Part shown: one piece after another, positions 1-6,001 of the stretch
Position numbering within the stretch: the stretch's first letter is position 1
Layout: each line of letters opens with the position of its first letter
Assembly (NCBI GenBank): GCA_900554725.1
Contig: USII01000062.1
Location: 1-6,260 of the forward strand
Length of the DNA: 6,260 bases
Source of the DNA: an uncultured Eubacteriales bacterium
GTDB taxonomy: Bacteria > Bacillota > Clostridia > Christensenellales > Christensenellaceae
Reading direction: 5' to 3'
Notes under the pieces: generated by a model
What the model saw: the letters and a program-made list of their open reading frames with translations, nothing else
Told to the model about the DNA's origin: nothing
Databases searched by the model: none
Translations under genes and position numbers: made by a program

Positions 1-156
1 AACACAAGCGGAATCTGCGCACTTATTGCGGGAATGAGGGCAGTGGATGCGATTGACAGGCTGGAGGGTATCACCTGCGGGTATAAGGATACCTCCTGCC
101 CCGACCAGCTTGCGCACGCGCTTATGGATATTTTGCAGGAGACGGACGGGCGATGA
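1..156 (+). CDS. 3' end of an unrecognised protein (partial)
   Basis: This frame is open from the first base and ends with TGA at 154-156, giving the last 51 residues of a protein whose start lies outside the window. The visible part contains the stretches GICALIAGMRAVDAI and ITCGYKDTSCPDQLAHAL, with three cysteines and an alternating hydrophobic pattern that suggests a small soluble alpha/beta domain. I do not recognise the family. Its stop overlaps the next ATG by four bases (ATGA), the usual sign of translational coupling, so it was probably in an operon with whatever gene truly begins at 153. Because that start resembles a U32 peptidase and not the radical SAM gene that follows, this fragment may belong to a different locus from the rest of the window. 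Its GC content, counted by hand, is 85 of the first 150 bases (57%). Confidence 0.55.
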   Translation, partial: NTSGICALIAGMRAVDAIDRLEGITCGYKDTSCPDQLAHALMDILQETDGR

Positions 157-836
157 TTGAGCTGCTGTCGCCTGCGGGCAATTTTGAAAAGCTGCTGGAA
201 ACGATAGAGATTCTAAAAAAAGTTGAGCAGGATTATCCGAACTTCCATCTGGAGTTGGGCACTGTCATTTCCAACTTCAATATCGATCACTTAAGCGAGA
301 TCGAGGATTTTGTGCATTCGCTGGGTGTGGAGAGCTATCGCAACGAGGTGGCCGAGCAGCGCACGGAATTTTTCAATATTGGAGATCCCATTACGCCGGA
401 TGCCGAAACTTATCAGCGCCTCATTCGGGAATTCGCCCGGAAAATAGAGGAAAACATTGCCAGCAAAAAAAGCTTGGCCAAGACGACAGAGGCCATGCGC
501 GTTGTCTATTACGATATTGCCGGGCGCATCTTGAAGGAAAAGAGGCAGGTGATCCCCTGCTATGCCGGCGTATCCAATGTGCATATCAACTATGATGGCG
601 GCGTCTGGCCCTGCTGCGTTCTCGGCTATGATAAGCAGATGGGCAATTTGCGCGATTATGACTACGATTTCCAAAAACTCTGGCATTCGGATCGGGCAAA
701 AGAGGTGCGCAGGTATATTAGAGAGAAGAACTGCGCCTGCCCGTTGGCCAACCAGGGATATTCCAATTTGCTGCTGCACTTCCCTTCCCTTTGGAAAGCG
801 GGAGTCAAGGCAATCAAGTTCAGCCGGGCGAAATAG
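153..836 (+). CDS. Radical SAM/SPASM protein, C-terminal half, fused to a U32-peptidase-like start (chimeric or truncated)
   Basis: The 227-residue product is not a complete radical SAM enzyme. Residues 15-100 resemble the last strands and helices of a radical SAM barrel (LETIEILKKVEQDYPNF, then LGTVISNFNIDHL). Residues 136-203 form a SPASM-type auxiliary iron-sulfur region: CYAG at 136, a DGGVWPCC segment with C154 and C155, MGNLRD, a W near 177, and CACPLANQGYSN with C194 and C196. The N-terminal third, including the CxxxCxxC motif that binds the catalytic cluster and SAM, is absent, and no nearby upstream frame supplies it. Instead residues 1-14 (MIELLSPAGNFEKL) match the canonical start of U32-family peptidases. 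The frame continues seamlessly, so no frameshift explains the loss. The product should not perform SAM radical chemistry as written. Related full-length proteins occur in polysaccharide clusters, which fits the downstream ugd, but the substrate is unknown. Confidence 0.75.
   Translation: MIELLSPAGNFEKLLETIEILKKVEQDYPNFHLELGTVISNFNIDHLSEIEDFVHSLGVESYRNEVAEQRTEFFNIGDPITPDAETYQRLIREFARKIEENIASKKSLAKTTEAMRVVYYDIAGRILKEKRQVIPCYAGVSNVHINYDGGVWPCCVLGYDKQMGNLRDYDYDFQKLWHSDRAKEVRRYIREKNCACPLANQGYSNLLLHFPSLWKAGVKAIKFSRAK
171..197 (+). other. Putative chimeric junction, U32 peptidase start to radical SAM interior
   Basis: Sequence up to about 194 reads as the beginning of a U32 peptidase, while sequence from about 177 reads as the interior of a radical SAM protein. 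The overlap encodes GNFEKL, a peptide plausible in both families (after PAG in U32 proteins, and in the radical SAM stretch preceding the LETIEILKK-like helix). A short stretch of identical DNA between two unrelated genes is where a misassembly, an amplification chimera or a microhomology-mediated recombination would join them. The exact base of the join cannot be fixed from this sequence. Confidence 0.6.
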
Positions 837-839
837 GAG
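835..839 (+). promoter_or_regulatory. Ribosome binding site of the UDP-glucose dehydrogenase gene
   Basis: AGGAG lies six bases before the ATG at 846 and overlaps the TAG stop (834-836) of the preceding frame. This fixes the ugd start and implies the two genes are co-transcribed, with translation restarting close to the upstream stop. Confidence 0.8.
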
Positions 840-845
840 AGGCAC

Positions 846-2168
846 ATGAAAAAAATTGGCGTTGTGGGCACAGGGTATGTAGGCCTTGTGCAGGGCGTAA
901 TACTGGCAGAATTTGGAATGAGTGTGCTATGCATGGATGTGGATCGAAAAAAGATCCAAAAGTTAAATGCAGGGATTCTTCCCATTTACGAGCCCGGCCT
1001 TGGAGAGCTGATGGAAAAAAATGTGCGCCGCGGGCGGCTGCGCTTTACCTGGGATATGCAGCAAACGGTGCAGGAGAGCGAAGTGATCTTTATCGCGGTG
1101 GGCACGCCTCCGCAGGAAGATGGCAGCGCAGATCTGCGCTATGTGCAGGAGGCCGCCCAGCAGATTGGCAGGTATCTGGATGGCTATAAAGTCATCGTAG
1201 ATAAATCCACAGTGCCGGTAGGCACAGGCAGAAAAGTGCAGGAGATCATCCGCAGGGAACTGGAAAAAAGGGGTGAGGAGCTCTCGTTTGATGTTGTTTC
1301 CAACCCGGAATTTCTGCGCGAAGGAAAGGCGGTGCGCGATTGCCTCACGCCAGACCGCGTTGTGATAGGCACCGAGAGTGAGCGGGCGGCCGCTATTATG
1401 AAGCAGGTTTACGATGTTCTATATATCAACCAGACGCCTTTCCTGTTTACAAATCTGGAAACGGCAGAGCTTGTAAAATACGCTTCCAATGCATTTTTGG
1501 CGGTCAAAATTTCCTTTATCAACGAAATGGCGCTGCTTGCAGAAAAGGTGGGAGCGAATGTGCAGGAAATCGCCCGGGGAATGGGGATGGACGGCAGAAT
1601 TTCTCCAAAATTTCTGCATGCGGGGCCGGGGTATGGCGGCTCCTGCTTTCCAAAGGATACCAGAGCAGTCGCAGAAATGGCGCGGCAAAATGGAGAGCAG
1701 ATGATGGTGATAGAGGCCGCGATTGCAGCAAACGAAAAGCAAAAGAAAAAAATGTCCCGGCGCATTTTGGATGCGCTGGAACAGCCGAAGGGGCGCACCA
1801 TTGCCGTCTGGGGGCTTTCCTTTAAGCCGGAGACGGATGATATGCGCGAAGCGCCTGCCCTGGATATTATCGCCGATCTGGCGGAAGCGGGCGTGCAGGT
1901 GCGCGCCTATTGCCCGGAAGGCATGCGGGAAAGCAAATGGCGGCTTGCGCGCTATGAAGGGCAGATTTGCTACTGCGAGGATGAATACGATGCAGCCTGC
2001 GGAGCGGATGGCATCGTTTTGATGACAGAGTGGCATCAGTTCCGGGGAGCGGATTTAAAACGCGCCCGGGCGGGCATGCGGGGAGATCTGTTTTTTGATC
2101 TGAGAAATGTTTTTTCTAAAAACCAGGAGGCAAAGCAGCTGTTCCGGTATTATGGCGTCGGCTGTTGA
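846..2168 (+). CDS. ugd: UDP-glucose 6-dehydrogenase
   Basis: This 440-residue protein has the usual length and full motif set for the UDP-glucose/GDP-mannose dehydrogenase family, cytosolic enzymes that oxidise UDP-glucose twice with NAD to give UDP-glucuronate. The N-terminal Rossmann domain starts with GTGYVGL (residues 8-14) and includes IYEPGL and VGTPPQEDGSADL. NPEFLREGKAV precedes the central domain. The dimerisation helix carries LVKYASNAFLAVKISFINE with conserved K211 and N215. The catalytic nucleophile is C267 in GPGYGGSCFPKDTRA. The C-terminal UDP-binding domain has AVWGLSFKPETDDMREAPA and ends in the typical FRYYGVG. All key residues are present. GDP-mannose dehydrogenase is a possible relative, but the motif details favour the UDP-glucose enzyme. 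It lies nine bases after the radical SAM frame and is closed by a strong hairpin, so it is the last gene of its transcript. UDP-glucuronate would feed an acidic surface polysaccharide or glycolipid. Confidence 0.96.
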   Translation: MKKIGVVGTGYVGLVQGVILAEFGMSVLCMDVDRKKIQKLNAGILPIYEPGLGELMEKNVRRGRLRFTWDMQQTVQESEVIFIAVGTPPQEDGSADLRYVQEAAQQIGRYLDGYKVIVDKSTVPVGTGRKVQEIIRRELEKRGEELSFDVVSNPEFLREGKAVRDCLTPDRVVIGTESERAAAIMKQVYDVLYINQTPFLFTNLETAELVKYASNAFLAVKISFINEMALLAEKVGANVQEIARGMGMDGRISPKFLHAGPGYGGSCFPKDTRAVAEMARQNGEQMMVIEAAIAANEKQKKKMSRRILDALEQPKGRTIAVWGLSFKPETDDMREAPALDIIADLAEAGVQVRAYCPEGMRESKWRLARYEGQICYCEDEYDAACGADGIVLMTEWHQFRGADLKRARAGMRGDLFFDLRNVFSKNQEAKQLFRYYGVGC

Positions 2169-2194
2169 GGCAAGGGCAGGGCAAGCTGGAAATG

Positions 2195-2229
2195 AAACAG
2201 AGCGGAAGAAATTCTCTTCCGCTCTGTTT
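2195..2229. terminator. Bidirectional intrinsic terminator between convergent genes
   Basis: A perfect 15-bp inverted repeat (arms 2195-2209 and 2215-2229, loop AATTC) lies 26 bases after the ugd stop. On the plus strand the stem is followed by a short T run (CTGTTTTGTATT). On the minus strand the glycosyltransferase gene stops at 2254, about 25 bases before the same hairpin, and the bases beyond the stem read CTGTTTCATTT. It probably ends both transcripts; the T tract is stronger in the plus direction. Confidence 0.88.
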
Positions 2230-2253
2230 TGTATTCTGAAATTCACCAGAGTG

Positions 2254-4737
2254 TTATGGCTCTTTGAATAAAGTGACATCGGAAATCTCCAGCGTTGTGC
2301 CCAAAACGGAGACGATGCGCAGCTCAAAATCCTCCACATCCGAATCCAGCGCAATGGGAAGGCGCAGAGTGCACATGCCGCTGGAATCAAAATCCTGGGA
2401 AGTGAGCTGCATCTCGCCGGAAACTTTGCCCGCTGCACAATAGTTCACAATGGCAGCGCGGCCGCTCCCCTCTACAAGGCGGAGGGTAATTTCTGCGGTA
2501 TACGAGCCGGCTTCCAGATGCAGATAGGGCCCAAAGAGAAGGTGGCGCTCTGTGCCATCCGAGCGCAGCAGGGAAGGATCTTCCGATACATTGTTGTAGC
2601 TTGAGAATATGGAGAGGGGAAGCGAGATGGAATGAATAGGCTCACTGGGCTTGCGGACGGCATAGGTGCTGGCAGGGTAGATCATCTCCACCATCCTGCG
2701 CGGATAGGAAGAGATGGTCTGCTCCAGATAAAGGCCGGAAATGGTGCCTTCGGATTCCTGCGTCACCTGGTAGTTGAAGGGATTGAGGAAAGTATAGGGG
2801 TGTGCGCCAAAGCAGTGCAGTACTCCCTGGGAGGAGAGAAATTCATCCACTGCCTCGGGCTCCAGCTCCTGCGCCAAGCGATAGAGCTGCTTTCCGTAGA
2901 CAAAGCGCAGATACGATGAAAGCTCTGTGGAATGCGAGAAGTACACGGTATCCGAATCCAAATCCTCCGCTACTTGCTCATACTGATCTGCAATGCCAGA
3001 AAGCGTTCGTCTAAATAGGAAGGGGGAGGATTGATAGAGAAGGTAGCCACAGACGGCTGCACAGAGCACCCCCTGCGCGGCACGGGAAACCAGGGCGCGG
3101 CATTTGGAAAAGCGAATGCTGCAAAGGCCATACCCGGCCAATATGAGAAGAAAAGGAATGCATACTGTAATCCACCTGCGGGAAGCCCAGATATGATCTG
3201 GCGTGATGGAAGGCCAAAGCAGATAAACCAGAAGATTCGAAATTCCAATGGCAAAAAACACAAACAGAATGGCGACCTTTTCTCCGCGTTTCCGCAAAAA
3301 GCGATATAGGCCGTATATGGCAAGCAGAACGGCGGGAATGGAAATATACCAGCAGAACTCTATCATCGAGCGGGAGGCAAAGATGGAAGAGGCCTTTTCC
3401 CCATGGGGCAGGATGGGGCGCAGGAAATACAGCAGCGCAAACCCGGCTAGAAAAGCGAGGCTGGTAAGAAGCGCCCCCTTTTTGCTGGCAAACATCAGGC
3501 AAAGCCAATCCTTTTGGGGGCGCTTTTTTGCCAGCAGGGCGCCCAGAATATCCAAAAACCCGGTCAATACCAGAAGCAGCACATTGGCAAGCGCGATGAG
3601 CTTGAGCGAGCCCGATTCCAGATGGCTTGTAAAATAGCTGCGGGAGAACAGCAGTCCCCACACCATGGCAAAAACCCCAAGAAGCGCATACAGGAGCGCG
3701 CCTGGCCGCAGGTACTGGAGGGCCTTTCTGTTAAAGATAGTACAGTATGCCGTCAAAAACAGCAGCCCAAGGCCATAGATATAGGCATCTATGCGCACCA
3801 TAAGGCTGATTCCAAGAAAAAATCCCCCAAGAAGCGAGCGGGATTTCTGCCCTCTCTCCCATCCGGCGGCAAAGCAATAGCATGCCAGGAAAAACAGGAA
3901 CTGCGCCAGAATTTCCGTCAGCGTAATGCGCGCGGCCCAAATTTGCGCAGGACAGATGGCCAAAAACAATAGGGCAAACAACGCCGCATTTTCTCCAAAA
4001 AACCGGCGGGTGAAGTAGTATAGCGCCAAAAGGCAGAATACGGCCACCAGGGCGTTTACCCGAAGCATGACTGGCAAACCGCCAATATCATAGCCTACTG
4101 CTAGAAGCGCGGAAAGCCCGGGCATGAACTGGGCGTTTATTTCGCCTGGCTCCGGATTTTCAAAAAATTCCCCCAAGGGATAAGAAAGATACTCCGGATC
4201 GTTTAGGAAACTGTCCAAATTGGAATACAGGCCTGGATAGCCAAGGGAAATGATATCTTTATATTCTTCATAAGATTCGTTGAGATGCTCGTCGTTCTCA
4301 TAGAAAATTCCGCCCTCCCGGGAGATATGGATCGCGTTTAAGGGATATAGGCCGGAATCCCGCCCACCCAAAAGATGAGAGACGGGAAACAGGGCGTAAA
4401 GGACAAATGCTGCTACGACAATGAGAGCCGGCAGTGCGCGCAAATGGCCGCTTTTTAGCCGTAAGAACAGTTTTTTAGGGGAATAGAGCAGGTGCAGTTT
4501 TGCTGTGATAAGCATCAGCAGTGCAGTCAGCGCATAACAAATCGCCATGAGCAGCCAAAAGCGATATGCTTGAACCAGAGCCAGCGCCGTGGAAAGGAGA
4601 AAGATGTGAATCAACGCGGCCGATACAGACCAAAACAGGCTTTCCACCGGGCGTTCCATCCTCTGCGCGCGGTCTATCAGTCCAAAACACGCATAGGGAA
4701 ACAGGAGCAGGTAGGGAAGAAAAATTAGAAAATTCAT
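2254..4737 (-). CDS. GT-C-type polytopic membrane glycosyltransferase with extracytoplasmic C-terminal domain
   Basis: With the start at 4737 the protein has 827 residues. Many hydrophobic segments fill residues 1-570 (for example 2-20, 35-57, 60-78, 101-118, 226-243, 250-267, 272-291, 302-330, 346-364, 380-402, 424-440, 462-479, 488-507, 523-540, 552-567). The first large outer loop holds GGRDSGLYPLNA (124-135), where acidic D127 sits at the position of the catalytic acid in ArnT/PMT-like GT-C enzymes. PAQIWAARITLTEILAQF (263-280) and HIWASRRWITVCIP (515-528) are also typical of that superfamily. Residues 580-827 are soluble and presumably outside the cell, ending in a beta-rich module (FGPYLHLEAGSYTAEI near 735-750) resembling sugar-binding sandwiches. 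The likely role is transfer of a sugar from a polyprenyl-phosphate donor to a glycan, lipid or protein on the outer face. The specific substrate is not recognisable. An upstream in-frame ATG at 4773 is rejected because it overlaps the -10 box. Confidence 0.85.
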   Translation of the reverse strand: MNFLIFLPYLLLFPYACFGLIDRAQRMERPVESLFWSVSAALIHIFLLSTALALVQAYRFWLLMAICYALTALLMLITAKLHLLYSPKKLFLRLKSGHLRALPALIVVAAFVLYALFPVSHLLGGRDSGLYPLNAIHISREGGIFYENDEHLNESYEEYKDIISLGYPGLYSNLDSFLNDPEYLSYPLGEFFENPEPGEINAQFMPGLSALLAVGYDIGGLPVMLRVNALVAVFCLLALYYFTRRFFGENAALFALLFLAICPAQIWAARITLTEILAQFLFFLACYCFAAGWERGQKSRSLLGGFFLGISLMVRIDAYIYGLGLLFLTAYCTIFNRKALQYLRPGALLYALLGVFAMVWGLLFSRSYFTSHLESGSLKLIALANVLLLVLTGFLDILGALLAKKRPQKDWLCLMFASKKGALLTSLAFLAGFALLYFLRPILPHGEKASSIFASRSMIEFCWYISIPAVLLAIYGLYRFLRKRGEKVAILFVFFAIGISNLLVYLLWPSITPDHIWASRRWITVCIPFLLILAGYGLCSIRFSKCRALVSRAAQGVLCAAVCGYLLYQSSPFLFRRTLSGIADQYEQVAEDLDSDTVYFSHSTELSSYLRFVYGKQLYRLAQELEPEAVDEFLSSQGVLHCFGAHPYTFLNPFNYQVTQESEGTISGLYLEQTISSYPRRMVEMIYPASTYAVRKPSEPIHSISLPLSIFSSYNNVSEDPSLLRSDGTERHLLFGPYLHLEAGSYTAEITLRLVEGSGRAAIVNYCAAGKVSGEMQLTSQDFDSSGMCTLRLPIALDSDVEDFELRIVSVLGTTLEISDVTLFKEP

Positions 4738-4743
4738 CGCAAA

Positions 4744-4747
4744 CTCC
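4744..4747 (-). promoter_or_regulatory. Ribosome binding site choosing the start at 4737
   Basis: On the minus strand GGAG lies six bases (TTTGCG) before the ATG at 4737. The alternative ATG at 4773 has no comparable site and falls on the promoter. The next residues, MNFLIFLPYLLLFPY, form the first membrane segment, as expected at the true N-terminus. Confidence 0.75.
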
Positions 4748-4771
4748 AAATTCCGTTTTTCGCTACCCGAC

Positions 4772-4800
4772 ATTCTAACATTTTTTGGCCTGCTTTACAA
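4772..4800 (-). promoter_or_regulatory. Sigma-A-type promoter of the membrane glycosyltransferase gene
   Basis: On the minus strand TTGTAA (4800-4795, four of six matches to TTGACA) is followed by a 17-base spacer and TAGAAT (4777-4772, five of six matches to TATAAT). TG one base upstream of the -10 makes it an extended -10. Transcription would begin near 4765, leaving a leader of about 28 bases with the ribosome binding site at 4747-4744. No operator or riboswitch is apparent in this short leader. Confidence 0.72.
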
Positions 4801-4880
4801 GAAAGAGGCAGGATAAGCGCCCTGGGAAATAGGCTGCGACAGCCAGCGCCCGCAGCTTTCTCTCGCACTGTCAGAGCAAA

Positions 4881-4920
4881 TAAAAAAGTGCAGCGCTCCA
4901 TTGGAGCAACTGCACTTTTC
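4881..4920 (-). terminator. Intrinsic terminator of the epimerase gene
   Basis: Arms 4884-4893 and 4910-4919 form a perfect 10-bp stem (AAAAGTGCAG/CTGCACTTTT). Inside, a second perfect stem GCTCC/GGAGC (4895-4899, 4903-4907) closes on a three-base loop, giving a long two-part hairpin. Read on the minus strand it ends in TTTTTTATTT, a good terminator tract, about 100 bases past the epimerase stop. It separates the epimerase transcript from the glycosyltransferase promoter at 4800, so the two minus-strand genes appear to be independent units. The remaining bases of 4801-5017 show nothing else I can name. Confidence 0.85.
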
Positions 4921-5017
4921 TCCGGCTTGCGCGGGAAACAACGGTGCCATTGCACTGCCTGCTTTTCTCACGCCCCCCTTGGGCAACCATGCAGGACTGC
5001 CCGGCAAACCTCAACCG

Positions 5018-6001
5018 CTATACCCGCCCCTGGGCTTTGAGCCATGCTGCCGTATCCAGCAGAGTTTCATCCAGCGAGCGCGTCTGGTAGCCCAGCGAGC
5101 GCGTCGCCTTTTCATGGGAAAAGTTCGCATTGCAGGCCAGCGTATAGAGGGAATACGAGGTAAAAAGTGGCGGCTGGCGCAGGATTTTATAGTAGAGCTC
5201 TGCCAGCGGAGCAGTCAGCTTGGCAAACCAGCGGGGCAAGATGGTCTTGATGGCGCGCTTGCCGGTGAGCAGATGCAGATGGTAGAGCAGATCTTTCACG
5301 GCAAGATATTGGCCAGAGAGGATATAGCATTCGCCGGCCTCTCCCTTTTCACAGCAGGCTAAAATGCCTTTGGCAACATCCCGCACATCCACAAAATCAT
5401 ACCCGCCATTGACGCAGGCCGTAAGGCGGCCCTTCAGATAATCGATGACAAGCTGGGTCAGGTGCCCTCGGCCGTAGTCGTAAGGGCCAATGATGCCCGA
5501 AGGGTGCACAACACTTGCATTTAGCCCTTCTTTTGCGGCGTTCAGCACCAGCTGCGTCGCCTCAGCTTTTGTTTTGGCATACAGCCCGATGACAGAGGAA
5601 GGGTCGAACTGGCTGATTTCCCGAATGGTCTGCCCAGAGGGAAGCTCTGGGATCGCATGTACGGAGCTGACATATATAAGCCGCTTCACCCTATGCTTTT
5701 TACATAGCTCTACAATGTTTTTTGTCCCGCCGACATTGACATCGCTTACTGCCTGCAAATGCCCGGAAGAAATGGAAACGATGCCCGCCATATGCACGAC
5801 GATGAGCTCCTGGTGATCCGGGTTTTGAAAGAAGGATTCCAGGCTTTTTTTGGAACGGATATCCCCGTAAACGATCTCTATATCTTCGCCCGAAAGCTGG
5901 GATAAATGTTTCTCTTCCGGCAGCACAAGCGCATCCGGTTCCGCCAGCGTGTCTGCTTCCGCCAGCGCGTCTTCCAGCACATCCGCCGGCGCGGAGAGCA
6001 T
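5018..6001 (-). CDS. NAD-dependent epimerase/reductase (extended SDR), N-terminally truncated
   Basis: The open frame gives 327 residues from an ATG at 6001, but only residues from about 24 (ALVLPEEKH) onward look like the family. Visible SDR features are VYGDIRSKKSL (44-54), HMAG (70-73), DVNVGGTKNIVELC (87-100), YVSSVHA with the active-site serine region (110-116), the YAKTK catalytic Tyr141/Lys145 pair, and HPSGIIGPYDYGRG (166-179). After these come the FVDVRDVA segment (203-210) and an SDR-like C-terminus ending RSLDETLLDTAAWLKAQG. The GxxGxxG dinucleotide-binding loop and first strand-helix, normally the first 15-25 residues, are missing. In their place are about 22 alanine/acid-rich residues read antisense through the serine linker of the neighbouring plus-strand gene. 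The substrate could be a nucleotide sugar or, as in dihydroflavonol-reductase-like members, another carbonyl compound. As written it should not bind NAD(P) and is probably non-functional. It is followed by its own terminator. Confidence 0.8.
   Translation of the reverse strand: MLSAPADVLEDALAEADTLAEPDALVLPEEKHLSQLSGEDIEIVYGDIRSKKSLESFFQNPDHQELIVVHMAGIVSISSGHLQAVSDVNVGGTKNIVELCKKHRVKRLIYVSSVHAIPELPSGQTIREISQFDPSSVIGLYAKTKAEATQLVLNAAKEGLNASVVHPSGIIGPYDYGRGHLTQLVIDYLKGRLTACVNGGYDFVDVRDVAKGILACCEKGEAGECYILSGQYLAVKDLLYHLHLLTGKRAIKTILPRWFAKLTAPLAELYYKILRQPPLFTSYSLYTLACNANFSHEKATRSLGYQTRSLDETLLDTAAWLKAQGRV
5920..5945. other. Putative chimeric junction between epimerase and peptidyl-prolyl isomerase genes
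   Basis: Left of this point the minus strand reads as an epimerase (back to its ALVLPEE segment at 5933-5912). Right of it the plus strand reads as a serine-rich linker and isomerase domain. The two genes are head to head, both lack their 5' ends, and there is no intergenic space, promoter or ribosome binding site between them. By hand count GC is 115 of 240 bases (48%) at 5641-5880 and 162 of 260 (62%) at 6001-6260. The precise breakpoint is uncertain by a dozen or so bases. Confidence 0.7.

Noticed and set aside
291..845. Long minus-strand open frame (184 codons) opposite the radical SAM gene
   Set aside because: It is antisense to a frame with clear SPASM motifs, has no ribosome binding site I could support, and its peptide shows no recognisable domain.
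1419..2036. Minus-strand open frame of 205 codons inside ugd
   Set aside because: It lies wholly opposite the conserved catalytic region of UDP-glucose dehydrogenase, whose codons account for the sequence.
3011..3661. Overlapping 216-codon frame on the same strand as the membrane glycosyltransferase
   Set aside because: It is a shifted-frame shadow of the GT-C gene, which has a consistent membrane topology and motifs through this stretch.
3514..3972. Plus-strand frame of 152 codons rich in Lys, Gln and Arg
   Set aside because: Its composition is what results from reading hydrophobic membrane-segment codons backwards; no start signal or domain was seen.
4901..5362. Plus-strand frame of 153 codons across the epimerase 3' end
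   Set aside because: It starts inside the terminator hairpin and runs antisense to conserved SDR sequence.
5871..5930. Possible lipobox-like cysteine (codon at 5907) in the plus frame leading into the isomerase
   Set aside because: The preceding residues are not hydrophobic, there is no start codon before the stop at 5868, and this stretch is conserved epimerase sequence on the other strand.
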